A DNA stretch of 64,000 nucleotides, from positions 1 to 64,000 of the forward strand of contig JAWZYV010013531.1 of the NCBI GenBank assembly GCA_038373885.1, written 5' to 3'. The number at the start of each line of letters is the position of its first letter. The stretch's first letter is position 1. The DNA is from Cheiracanthium punctorium. Taxonomy: Eukaryota > Arthropoda > Arachnida > Araneae > Cheiracanthiidae. A model generated the notes under the pieces. It had not been told where the DNA came from and made no database searches. It worked only from the letters and a program-made list of their open reading frames with translations. Shown piece by piece: positions 33,131 to 42,474 of this stretch. A program made the translations under genes and the position numbers.

Positions 33131-34108
33131 TTGCCATATAGTCAAAAGCCCCACCTAAAAGTCTTGCAGATTTCATCAGTGAATGGTGGCAGTAATGGAC
33201 TCTTCGTACTGGGATATGTTAATGGTTCCCCATGCCACATAGTGATTGATACTGGAGCGAACGTAACCATCATAAGGACGGATCTGGCCCAGAAATTAAA
33301 TTTGAAGATTATCTGGACTCCGCCCTCGCTGACCCTCCAGACTGTGACAGGTGACAAGATCGAAGTGGGCGGAAAAGCGCAAGTAGAAATCACGTTTGGG
33401 AATGCCAGATACGACCATGTGGTATATGTCGCCAATATTACAGACTCTTTTATTCTCGGACTCGACTTTTTAAAATCGCACAAATTTAACTTGGACTTTA
33501 AGAATAATGAGCTTCGTTCAGACTCAGAAGAAATAGCTGCGTTCGATATTAGAAATGAAACTGTTTTGCCTGTTCAGCAAATAATAGCCCAGACTGATAT
33601 CACTCTACCTCCCAGAACTGATTCAATAATTTCTGGAACAGTAAAAGAAAGCAATAAATTCCGTTTTGGATTAATCGAACACCCAAGCAATAGTGATTCC
33701 ATCAGAGGAGTACTTGTGGGAGCAACACTTGTGGACTTGTCGAGAACAGAAATTCCAGTTAGAGTAGTAAATGTGACGGACAAGTCGAAGGTGATAAAGA
33801 AAAATGAAGTGTTGGCGACATGCACTCCTGTTACCTGCATTAATAAGAACATCAACCAAACGACAGCTAAATCTTCCGAGTGCCTGACGAAGGAATTATT
33901 ACAAGACGTGGAGTTAACGGCAGAACAGAGAAGCGCTGCAGAGAAAGTAATAGCTGAATTTGAAGACCTCTTCTCTCGTACTTCCGGTGACTTTGGCCGT
34001 ACGAGGTTAACGCAACATAGAATAGACACTAGCAGCCATTCTCCCATCAAGCAACATCCTAGGCGGTTGCCGTTTGCTAAGCCGTTTGCTAAGCTCCTCA
34101 AGAGGTGA
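33131..34108 (+). CDS. pro: Gypsy protease region
   Basis: A 325-codon frame in which residues 39-44 (IDTGAN) are the active-site motif of a retropepsin, with a second conserved block FILGLDFL near residue 108. As a family, these aspartic proteases work as dimers to cut Gag-Pol. The rest forms the linker to reverse transcriptase and includes FSRTSGDFGRT and TQHRIDT, a conserved run before the RT domain. The frame ends just where RT should start: a tandem 12-bp duplication (CCGTTTGCTAAG at 34070-34081 and 34082-34093) and a frame change separate it from the next ORF. The first codon is not a clear start, so expression was probably by frameshift from gag. Confidence 0.8.
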   Translation: MPYSQKPHLKVLQISSVNGGSNGLFVLGYVNGSPCHIVIDTGANVTIIRTDLAQKLNLKIIWTPPSLTLQTVTGDKIEVGGKAQVEITFGNARYDHVVYVANITDSFILGLDFLKSHKFNLDFKNNELRSDSEEIAAFDIRNETVLPVQQIIAQTDITLPPRTDSIISGTVKESNKFRFGLIEHPSNSDSIRGVLVGATLVDLSRTEIPVRVVNVTDKSKVIKKNEVLATCTPVTCINKNINQTTAKSSECLTKELLQDVELTAEQRSAAEKVIAEFEDLFSRTSGDFGRTRLTQHRIDTSSHSPIKQHPRRLPFAKPFAKLLKR

Positions 34109-35703
34109 GCAGACTTTTAGAGGAGATGCAGCGTGATGACGTCATCGAGCCATCGACTAGTTCGTGGGCCTCGCCGATTGTTTTGGTCCGAAAGAAAGAT
34201 GGTTCCACCCGGTTCTGCGTTGACTATAGACGTCTGAATGACATTACCAAGAAAGACAGCTACCCTCTTCCCAGGATAGACGACACATTGGACACTTTTT
34301 CGGGAAACGAATGGTTCTCCACTCTGGATCTCAAGAGTGGCTACTGGCAAGTAGAAATCCATCCCGATGACCGTGAAAAGACTGCGTTCACCACGGGACA
34401 AGGATTGTGGCAGTTCAAAGTTATGCCTTTTGGACTCTGCAACGCACCGGCTACATTCGAGCGTCTGATGGAGACAGTGTTGAGAGGGCTCTCCTACGAA
34501 GCATGCCTCGTCTATTTGGACGATATCATCATCGTCGGGAGGACTTTCGAAGAGCATCTCGAGAACATTCGAAAGGTACTGCAGAAATTAAAAGAGGCGA
34601 ACTTGAAACTAAGTCCATCGAAGTGCAATTTGTTTCGTCGGGAAGTACGATACCTCGGGCACATAATATCCGCCCACGGAGTCCGAACCGATCCCGAAAA
34701 GACGTCCGCAGTCCAGAACTGGAGTCGTCCCGAGAATATCCATGACTTAAGAAGTTTTCTCGGTCTGTGTACTTACTATCGAAAATTCGTGAAGGGCTTT
34801 TCTCAAATTGCAAGACCTCTTCACAAATTGACCGAGACTGGACAGAAATTTCTATGGACTGAGGAATGTGAGGACGCATTCAACGAACTGAAGACGGCTT
34901 TAACATCTTCGCCGATCCTGTCGTATCCTCACCCTGACAAGCCATTTATCCTGGACACAGACGCAAGTAAGGAGAGTGTCGGAGCAGTTTTGTCCCAGGA
35001 GATAGATGGCCAAGAACACGTCATTGCTTACTGGAGCAAATGCCTTTCAAAGGCAGAACGTAACTATTGTGTTACGAGAAAGGAACTCCTTGCTATCATT
35101 AAGGCCGTGGAGCACTTCCATCATTACCTGTACGGCCGAAAGTTCCTGCTCCGAACGGACCATGCCTCTTTAACCTGGCTTCTACATTTCAAGAATCCGG
35201 AGGGCCAAATAGCCAGGTGGATACAGCGATTACAAGAATATGACATCGAGATACGTCATCGGAAAGGGTCATCTCATGGAAATGCAGATGCTTTTTCGAG
35301 AAGGCCCTGCATAGACAGTTGTCGCTATTGCTCCAGGGCAGAGAAAAATTACCATCTGAAACATACCGTTGTCCGCCAAGTTACATCATCGACACCATCC
35401 CAAGATCCCTGGAGTGACGAAAATGTTCGGGCGGACCAATTAACAGACAGCGACATCAAACCTATTGTGGAATTTATGGAAAAATCCAGCGCCAAGCCCA
35501 GTTGGCAAGAAATATCATCTTGCAGTCCGGCAACAAAACAGTACTGGGCTTTATGGGATTCGCTTCGCCTGAGGAATGGAGTCCTGTATCGTAAATGGGA
35601 GTCGGACGACGGCAAGATGCTCCGATGGCAGTTAGTACACTGGAGGCCATTTTGGCGTGATGAAGACCCTGCAGAAAGTTCGCGAGCGCTTCTACTGGGT
35701 TAG
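34105..35703 (+). CDS. RT: Gypsy reverse transcriptase and RNase H
   Basis: The frame of 532 codons carries the RT motifs in order: FCVDYRRLN (37-45), FSTLDLKSGYWQV (71-83, catalytic D75), FGLCNAPATF (109-118) and YLDD (137-140, catalytic D139 and D140). RNase H follows with DTDAS (D286), RKELLA (E327), RTDHASL (D352) and HGNADAFSRR (D395), so its acidic residues are present. The family copies the element RNA into DNA and removes the RNA strand. The domain is complete, but the frame changes on both sides (34105 and about 35640), so it could not be made as part of one Gag-Pol in this copy. Its last 20 codons are out of frame with the integrase zinc finger. Confidence 0.9.
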   Translation: MSRLLEEMQRDDVIEPSTSSWASPIVLVRKKDGSTRFCVDYRRLNDITKKDSYPLPRIDDTLDTFSGNEWFSTLDLKSGYWQVEIHPDDREKTAFTTGQGLWQFKVMPFGLCNAPATFERLMETVLRGLSYEACLVYLDDIIIVGRTFEEHLENIRKVLQKLKEANLKLSPSKCNLFRREVRYLGHIISAHGVRTDPEKTSAVQNWSRPENIHDLRSFLGLCTYYRKFVKGFSQIARPLHKLTETGQKFLWTEECEDAFNELKTALTSSPILSYPHPDKPFILDTDASKESVGAVLSQEIDGQEHVIAYWSKCLSKAERNYCVTRKELLAIIKAVEHFHHYLYGRKFLLRTDHASLTWLLHFKNPEGQIARWIQRLQEYDIEIRHRKGSSHGNADAFSRRPCIDSCRYCSRAEKNYHLKHTVVRQVTSSTPSQDPWSDENVRADQLTDSDIKPIVEFMEKSSAKPSWQEISSCSPATKQYWALWDSLRLRNGVLYRKWESDDGKMLRWQLVHWRPFWRDEDPAESSRALLLG

Positions 35704-36661
35704 GGCTCGAGGCGACGTCGAAAAGTGGTGTCAAGCTTGTGACGCCTGTGCCGCCCGTAAAGGCCCGAAGAAACGAGGCCGTGGAAGACCACATCGTTAT
35801 AATGTAGGAGCGCCTTTTGAGAGGATTGCCCTCGACATCCTGGGACCTCTTCCGCTAACTTCGGATGGCAACAAATACATCCTAGTTGTCATTGACTGCT
35901 TTTCTAAATGGCCCGAAGCGTTTCCTATTCCCGATCAAGAAGCTACGACCGTAGCAGAGGTACTGGTGCAAGAATGGATTTCCAGATATGGAACCCCTCT
36001 GCAACTTCATTCCGACCAAGGAACGAACTTTACCTCTGCAGTCTTTAAAGGACTATGCCATCTTCTCGGAATGGACAAAACCCAGACTACGCCTTTACAC
36101 CCACAATCCGACGGCATGGTGGAGAGGTTCAATCGCACAATTTTAAACAACCTCTCGCTTCTGGTATCTAGGAATCAAGAGGACTGGGACAAGAAACTCC
36201 CCCTCTTCCTGCTGGCCTATAGGAGCGCCGTCCATGAGACTACCGGCTTCACACCTTCCCAGATGCTGTTCGGCAGAGATCTTCGTCTTCCCGCCGATCT
36301 AGTGTTCGGCCGCCCTCCAGACGCGCCTTCATCCCCAGAGGAGTACGTGGAAAACCTTCGGGCACGGTTTGAAGATGTGCATCATTTTGCTCGGGAACGG
36401 ATCAACCTGAACACGGAAAAGATGAAGACTCGCTACGACACGAAGGCTACGGGACACGAGTTCAAGGCAGGTGATAAAGTTTGGCTATGGAATCCTACTC
36501 GACGGAAAGGCCTGTCTCCCAAGCTGCAATCGCCGTGGGACGGTCCTTACACAGTCCTAAACCGGCTGAATGACGTCATCGTACGGATTCGTAAGTCATC
36601 AAACTCGAAGCCAAGAGTTGTACATTACGATCGGCTAGCCATCTACCGCGGTTGTAATTAG
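35645..36661 (+). CDS. IN: Gypsy integrase
   Basis: The open stretch includes one zinc-finger histidine upstream (GGHFGVMKT, codons from about 35642), then WCQACDAC with the two cysteines, and the DDE core: ALDILGPL, HSDQGTNFTS and SDGMVERFNRT, with the three acidic residues spaced as in retroviral-type integrases. The C-terminal part ends with WLWNPTRRKGLSPKLQSPWDGPYTV, the GPY/F module, and stops at TAA-like 36659-36661. There is no chromodomain and no env-like frame after it. The family inserts the DNA copy into the genome. The start is disrupted by the frameshift near 35640, which removes the first histidine from this frame. Confidence 0.9.
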   Translation, partial: GHFGVMKTLQKVRERFYWVRARGDVEKWCQACDACAARKGPKKRGRGRPHRYNVGAPFERIALDILGPLPLTSDGNKYILVVIDCFSKWPEAFPIPDQEATTVAEVLVQEWISRYGTPLQLHSDQGTNFTSAVFKGLCHLLGMDKTQTTPLHPQSDGMVERFNRTILNNLSLLVSRNQEDWDKKLPLFLLAYRSAVHETTGFTPSQMLFGRDLRLPADLVFGRPPDAPSSPEEYVENLRARFEDVHHFARERINLNTEKMKTRYDTKATGHEFKAGDKVWLWNPTRRKGLSPKLQSPWDGPYTVLNRLNDVIVRIRKSSNSKPRVVHYDRLAIYRGCN

Positions 36662-36995
36662 CTCAGACTATGGTCACTATGGCGTAATTCCTCCTTTCTT
36701 TCAACTCTCATTTCTTTCCTGTCTTTCTCTTCTCTTCCTCTTTCGTCAACTCTCTTTCACTCATTACTTACGCTATGTTTAGTGTACATATTTGTAATAT
36801 ATTGGTTTTTATTAATGTGTATTTGTTTATTACATTTATTGCTTATTAGTGTAATTGTTGATTATGTCAATTATTTATTAATTAGAGTGCATTTGCTGAA
36901 AATTATGTTTTTAAGATTTGGTTAAAGGTTGGAAACTGTAGATATTTGTGGTACCTCCTAACTGGGGATTGTACTGCCCGGGACGTGCAGTCCTT
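36662..36995 (+). other. Non-coding stretch between integrase and 3' LTR
   Basis: Begins pyrimidine-rich, then AT-rich; no env-like frame or other gene. It ends at the polypurine tract. Confidence 0.6.
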
Positions 36996-37008
36996 GGGAA
37001 GGGGGCAA
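36996..37008 (+). promoter_or_regulatory. Polypurine tract
   Basis: GGGAAGGGGGCAA lies immediately before the 3' LTR, at the place where plus-strand synthesis is primed. Confidence 0.8.
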
Positions 37009-37913
37009 TGTTACGAATTTTCGGGGCAACCCTCTGCTCTGGGGCTTAAAATGGTTTAAAATTCGTATTCTACGCTTCAAATAGATAAATTTTGCTTTTT
37101 GTTGCATCAAAATCGGCCAATTAGAACCGGAGATACGGAGGTTTCGGTTTCCCATTCAAATATATGGGATTTCTAGAAAACTCGAGAAATATTAGTCCTA
37201 GAGCTTAGATCTCTTCACTTTTGAGGACTTATTTTTGGCGCCAAATTTGGCGATATTTCGCCAAAAGTCGCCAAGCTTGGCGACTTTTTGGTCAAATGGC
37301 GCGATTTTCCCAATGGGGCCTGGTAGTTGTTTTTCCTGCATTAAAAACGCATAATAACCTAACATTTCTCTTCTATGACGTAATCAAAATTCACGCTTTC
37401 TGTAGAACCCTCGATAAATTGACTTTTCTGGAAACCTCTTGTACCTCCTGCGTCGGCTATTTATAGAAGCGTGCATCGCCCCGAAGAGTCAGAGTGCGAG
37501 CTGAACGCTCGATGTGTGAAGAGCTCTCGGTACGCGTGCTTTGTAAAGCTGTGTTTTAGCTTGCTTTGTGAAGCTGTTTTTGAAGTGCTGTGTGTAAATT
37601 CTTCATTGCTGTGTCTTAAGGGATTGTGTACTATATCCCTTGAATATTTCCACGGAATTTTAGCCTGTAAAAGTGACTTATTTTGTGTGAGAAATACAGC
37701 ATTTGTGAGAGCTTCTGATCCAAGCGGATTGTTAAAAGCACGTTACTGCTAGATTGTGCTTGTGAATTGTGTGCAGCTGATTGTTCTACGAAGTTCTAGA
37801 AGAAATAAAGTTTGTGTTCCATCCTGACAAGTGACTTTTTTTTACTTGAACTTTTTACACCAACTGGACTTTAGAACGACGAACCCCAGGAGTAGCAGAG
37901 TAATTCCGCAACA
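37009..37913 (+). repeat. 3' LTR of Ty3/gypsy element
   Basis: 905 bp, TGTTACG to CGCAACA, a near-identical copy of 30851-31756. The flanking GTAT at 37914-37917 repeats 30847-30850, giving a 4-bp target duplication. Confidence 0.95.
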
Positions 37914-37917
37914 GTAT

Positions 37918-38589
37918 TGAAGAAATGAATGTAATCATGGGCAAATAATTTTTAATATGGAAGAGAGAAACAAAAGAAAGGCGGTCTGCTTTAGCTGCAT
38001 TCCGCCTGCAATTGAATAAAAGAAAAAAATACCGCTGTAGGATACGGCTTTCTCTAGCCTATTTATAAATACAGCCCTGAGGCCAAGCATACAAGTTTTA
38101 TGAACTGAGCAATGGCACAACCACTTAGATATCAATGACAAAAAATGAAAAAGTGTAATTACGTGGCGAATACGTCGCGGGACATTAGGAAAACATTTAT
38201 ATAATTATATATTTTTAAAACTTCACTCATATTATCTCCAGTCTACTTTTTTCAAATGTTTTAGAACACTTTAACAAGAGGAGCTAGAATAATAACCAAA
38301 CTATAAAAAATATATATGTACTGATTAGTACTGACATTGTTAAAGTTCTTGAAGCACGATGAAGGGTTATGTGAGAGAAACGTTTTGGCCTTCAAGACAC
38401 TTTTATAGTTGTAAATATAAAAAAATCTTATCTTAAATGATGCCTTTCGTTCAAAGGAATAAGCCAAATAAATCCTAAAATTTCGTTCTTGTACCTTCAA
38501 TAGGTTGGCTGGGTTTTTCAGTCAGTCATTGTGAACATCTTTAATATATAAAGATTCTTCTGCAGTTCTTTAATCAAAGTTAAAAAAAA
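37918..38589. other. Unassigned region
   Basis: Right flank of the gypsy element, AT-rich, no recognised gene. Confidence 0.3.
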
Positions 38590-39175
38590 GTTTTAGTGCA
38601 ATGAATATTAGCTATCCACAGTATAAACTAAGAAATTGGATAAAATGGAAATTATAATGAATGTATTGTAGCAAAAGAAAAACTAACCCTTTTTTATCCT
38701 TTAAATACAAAGAAGCTCGGGAAATATATCCTTCTTTTACTATCTTTCAAAGGCGGAACCACTTTTATAAAACATTCATTTTGTGTTGTGTATCACAATG
38801 CACTTAACATCTCTCTTTCTCAAAAAAAAAAAAAAAAAAATAGTCATGAAGAAAGGTATAGCGCTGAAAGTAATTACTGGAATTTAAGCTTTTCCTCGTC
38901 TGTAAGATTTGGACATTTCTTAACTATTGTGTCTTTATTCAGGGAATAAAAGCTTTTCAGGTGATTTAAAAAATCACTAAAAGCTGCATTAGAAAGAAAT
39001 TTACGTAGAACTGATTGAAGAACTTCCGAAATACGATACATCTTTTTATCCTCCATTACGAATATTATAATGTTATTATTATCGAAAGGAAAGGATGAAA
39101 TTTTACACAGTTCATATGCCATATTATTTGAATAGTAGTAAAATACAACATAGTCCAAAGTTATTTTACAATTTT
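38590..39175. repeat. Duplicon copy 1 of 3
   Basis: The order of blocks CTAACCCTTTTTT, then TTTTGTGTTGTGTATCA, then TAGTCAT(G/T), then GTCTTTATTCAGGGAATAAAAG and TTTTCAGGTGATTT is repeated at 41340-41890 and, more weakly, at 45880-46260. No terminal repeats or target duplications are visible. Copy 1 carries a 19-A run near 38822. Confidence 0.7.
38874..39158 (-). CDS. Unidentified 94-codon frame within duplicon copy 1
   Basis: The frame starts with MDYVVFYYYSNN and contains a likely inner start at MEDKKM (residue 35), after which the composition looks protein-like: a helix-prone segment (SEVLQSVLRKFLSNAAFSDFLNHL) and the end PNLTDEEKLKF. I recognise no family. No signal peptide, cysteine pattern or repeat is evident. 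The corresponding stretch of copy 2 (41630-41830) keeps pieces such as SLNKDITVKK but has frameshifts and stops, and copy 3 is worse. It could be a surviving exon of a duplicated gene, or chance. A possible splice donor (GTAATT) lies just after codon 93 on the minus strand. Confidence 0.25.
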   Translation of the reverse strand: MDYVVFYYYSNNMAYELCKISSFPFDNNNIIIFVMEDKKMYRISEVLQSVLRKFLSNAAFSDFLNHLKSFYSLNKDTIVKKCPNLTDEEKLKFQ

Positions 39176-39199
39176 AAATGAATATAGTTTTTATGTTTT

Positions 39200-39560
39200 T
39201 ATATCCTGACTGATGCCCAGCCAAAAGTAGTAGAAATGTAGTTTTGAAAATTTAGGAGCTTCAAAAGCATCATTTAGGTAGTGATTTTTTAGAATTTACT
39301 TCCCTAGAATAGGTAACGGATCAAAACATGTTTTTCACATATTTCTGTACAGATCTTAAGCAAAATGCAAAGAGAAAAAGAAGGAAAAAAATAGTAAAAT
39401 TTTAATTTTAAAAATGTAATAAACACGAATATCTAAGAATCGATTTCAGGATTTTTAGAAATCAGTTCCCTAAGGGGACAGAGTGCGAAAATCTGTTTCT
39501 CACGTATCAGTCATATCATAAAATTCATATGAATAAATATATTTATATAAATAAATGCAA
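39200..39560. mobile_element. Helitron 5' relic
   Basis: TCCTGACTGATGCCCAGCCAAA near 39208 is a shortened version of the 5' region of the Helitron starting at 42475 (CTGACTGACTGA then CGCCCAGCCAAA). The next 300 bp follows the same sequence with many changes (AACACGAATATCTAAGAATCG, TTCCCTAAGGGGACAGAG). No 3' end found. Confidence 0.4.
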
Positions 39561-39784
39561 ATAAATATATTTGTTAAAATAGGCTTCAGTCATATTATAA
39601 ATTAAAAGCCTATATACATACTGTCCCTGAATTTATGGCCCAAACTTTAAGAGTAGGTAAAATAAATATAAATAGGCAATAGAAATGTAAGCTCGGAAAT
39701 CAAATGTCAAGTAGCTTCAGCACGCTGGGGCTCCAGCGATTGTTCATTTCTGCAATAATGTGCATAATTAGCTCAATGGCTTTG

Positions 39785-40053
39785 ACCCTGGATACGAGGT
39801 GGACCAGTTGCTTGATTAACACGTCCGCCAGATTTATCAAGTACCGATTTTTTCTGATGGGAATACCTCAGAGCACTTGTCTATAAGACTCCAGTTGAAT
39901 ATGTGTTGAGGACTTCATTAATAAACTTTCAGTTGCTGCTGAAACTGTTCATGGAATACTTGGCATTTTCCAGAGAGTGCATCCATCTCCTGCTAAATGC
40001 TATAAGGTCTGTATCGATATTAGCGGTGACACAGTTCAGCACTTACTGTAATA
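39785..40053 (+). pseudogene. C-terminal fragment of a Tc/mariner-type DDE transposase
   Basis: In one frame the translation reads a degraded YRFFLMGIPQSTCL (compare the family pattern FFLWGYLKS-VY), a stop, and then VEDFINKLSVAAETVHGILGIFQRVHPS and CIDISGDTVQHLL before a stop. The spacing fits the end of a DDE transposase of the arthropod mariner/Tc group. The catalytic part upstream is not recognisable. Confidence 0.45.
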
Positions 40054-40163
40054 ATACGTAAATAAAGAACATTTTATCATTTTCGTAGCATTTCCTATTT
40101 TTCCGAAAACATTTTTCATTTCCGACCGACATTGCTATGAAGAAAGATGCTCCTTTATATCTA

Positions 40164-40705
40164 TTGGTTTTTTCGGAAAGTAATTTTATTTCTTATTTTT
40201 TCGCAGCCAACTTCACACTTAGGCCGCATAATCGATACATATTTTGACATCTGATTTAGCAAGGCTTGCTTGTGAAAAAGTTCGATTGTTTCTAGGCAGT
40301 ATTTCCTTAGTTGGTACCCTTTCAAATACAGAAAGTGGAGAACAGCATTTTCGGCATATTTCACATTTTACTACCAATAAGGGAAAAATACTGTTTAAGC
40401 AAGAAAAAAATATCCGATGTGTATAGAAAAAAACGCCAGTGCCAAAGCTGGTTTGCAAAACTTCGATCTGGTAATTTTGATGTTGAAGATGCACCACGTT
40501 CTGGAATGCCAGTTGAAGCTGATGAGACAAAAATAAAGGCATTAATTGTTGCGAACTGGCGAAAAACAACTCGTGAGTTCGCTGAGAGATTAAATTTATC
40601 AAATTAGAATGGACAATATGTAATTTAATAAAATATTTCTTCACTGTAAGAAAATAGTTTTTCATTTTCTTAACAAAAAACGAAATTACTTCTCGAACAG
40701 CCCAA
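40164..40705 (+). mobile_element. Internally deleted mariner element
   Basis: The ends TTGG-TTTTTTCGG-AAGTAATTT (from 40164) and AAATTACTTCTCGAACAGCCCAA (ending 40705) are inverted repeats, flanked by TA at 40162-40163 and 40706-40707. The interior holds the N-terminal and the last codons of a mariner transposase, but not the DDE core. Confidence 0.7.
40330..40635 (+). pseudogene. Mariner transposase, N-terminal HTH region fused to the last codons
   Basis: EQHFRHISHFTTNKGK in frame 2 gives way, after a frameshift near 40420, to CQSWFAKLRSGNFDVEDAPRSGMPVEADETK and TTREFAERLNLSN in frame 3. This is the paired HTH DNA-binding region of irritans-type mariner transposases. A stop (TAG) follows at 40605-40607, and then NGQYVI-stop, which is how such transposases end. 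Roughly 200 residues including all catalytic aspartates are deleted. Confidence 0.75.
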
Positions 40706-40707
40706 TA

Positions 40708-41199
40708 TTTTACTAAATTTTGATGTTGGGCCCATGAATTCAGGATCACCTTGTATATATATATATATAGTTCTTGTTTTAAAATGCTGACCTCCACGTG
40801 GTGTTTTTTAAGGGTATTGATGAAAACCATACAGAGACTAATTGAAAAGAAGACCGGGCTGGATGTAGCTATTTCGGTTTTTTGGGTACATGAGGGTGCC
40901 GGAAAAGGCAGCTTATGTCACCGAAATTTAGAGACGAAATGTGTTTTGCACCTTTCCTGAAGTTTCCGCACACAGTTTAGATCGTCGGAAGGTGGAGGAC
41001 TTTTGATTGTAGGCATCTATCGGAAACGGATGTCGGAATCACGGATTTAACATGCATGTTCACAAAAACACTTCTAGACGAAACAAGCGGAATAGAATTT
41101 AAGCTTACAATCTTCGGATTCAAAGTCCGATGCCTAATTCGGTAGGCTGATTGAAATTTACAAGTTAAGGGTAACAGGGACAAACAATTAAAATAACAA
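40708..41199. other. Unassigned region
   Basis: A (TA)n run at about 40753-40769, then unremarkable sequence with short frames only. Confidence 0.3.
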
Positions 41200-41890
41200 A
41201 ATATTTTTTTTTAGTTCTTCAGGGGAATTGGCAGTCGTAAAAAATAGAGTTTAAGAATTACCATTCTAGAAATAATACTTTCGGTACATTTTTTCCTCCT
41301 TTTAAATCAAGATTGGAAAAAAATCTCTTTCGGCTGTAATGATACACTAACCATTAATATGAATTACAGAACTGCATATAATTTAAATCGTAATGAATAC
41401 ATTTTATCAAAAGAAAACTAGACCATTTTTTCGTCATTTAAAAAATAACCTCTCATTTAAGCATACAGAAGCTTGGAAAATACCACTCCTTTGACTGTCT
41501 AGGAGCATAAACCACGGTTATTAAATATACATTTTGTGTTGTATATCATAACTCACTTGACATCTCGCAAAAAATTAGTCATTCAGAAATGTATAGACTT
41601 GGAAGTAATTACTCGCATTTAAGGTTTTTTTTTCCTTTGTTAGGTTCGAATCTTTTTTTAACTGTTATGTCTTTATTCAAGGAATAAAAGGCTTTTCAGG
41701 TGATTTCTAAAATCATTAAATGCGACATTAGAAATAAATTACCGCCGAACTAATGAAAAATTTCAGAGATAATATCCGTGTTTTCTTGTTCCCCTTTTCT
41801 AAAGATTATATTTTATTCCAAAGCTGGTGTATGGTGAAGGAATGATTGATTTTACATTTAAACTTATATGATATTTTTCATACTTTTCGT
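41200..41890. repeat. Duplicon copy 2 of 3
   Basis: Aligns with copy 1 by the blocks TTTTGTGTTGTATATCATAA (41527), TTAGTCATTCAGAAATGTATAG (41574), GTCTTTATTCAAGGAATAAAAGG (41669) and TTTTCAGGTGATTTCTAAAATCATTAAATG (41693). The minus-strand frame of copy 1 is broken here. Confidence 0.7.
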
Positions 41891-42404
41891 AGGTAGTAAA
41901 ATATTTTTATTTTATTTTTTTTATAAAAGTAACTGTGCCCCTGATGATTGCAAACGGAACAGTTTCACTTTCTGTTAAAGATCGCAATCAAGACAAATTT
42001 TTAAATATTTAAAGTAGCTGTTTATGCTGGCTAAATATTAATAGTATTTAATAAAATTAGTAATAGTATGCAATTAAATAAGATGACTTTGTATAAAAAA
42101 CGCGTAAGAGTAAAATAAACACAAACATAGAAAATGTCCAACTAACCAAGTGAATTTACCCTGTTTTTCTTCCATATTTTGTTTCTTTATAGCAGTAACA
42201 TTCAGTGTCCTCTCTTTCAATCAAGGTTTATCCTTATTTTCCTGCTTTGCTGTATGTGGGTGAGTAGTTTGCTGTAAGGCCCGCGACAAGGCAAATCGAC
42301 GTCGTTGAGGAAAGCTCTAATAAGCACCTTTATGCAGAGGCGATATTAGAGAAAAATGGAGTTTAATTGACTTAAAACAATAGTTAAAAAATTATATTTT
42401 CCCC

Positions 42405-42474
42405 AGTTTTGTAGCTAGGGTGGGACAAAGAGGGGCATTTGTTCCTAGGCGAAGAATCCAAGGGGCTTCAAATA
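42405..42474. mobile_element. Left part of a MITE interrupted by the Helitron
   Basis: GTAGCTAGGGT (42412-42422) is mirrored by ACCCTAGCTAC near 44755, beyond the Helitron, and a further match, GTTCCTAGGC against GTTCCCAGGC, lies close by. The two parts fit one short element with inverted ends split by the Helitron. No clean target duplication was found. Confidence 0.4.

Larger units (their letters stand above)
30847..37917 (+). mobile_element. Full-length Ty3/gypsy LTR retrotransposon with target duplication
   Basis: LTR - PBS - gag - protease - RT-RNase H - integrase - PPT - LTR, with GTAT on both sides. The order RT before integrase makes it Ty3/gypsy rather than copia or BEL. LTR divergence below 1% indicates recent insertion, yet gag has two stops and two frameshifts and pol has two more. 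The element is thus non-autonomous or arose from copying of an already defective master. Confidence 0.95.

Noticed and set aside
36662..36995. env gene after integrase
   Set aside because: The interval is only about 330 bp and has no open frame with membrane or signal features.
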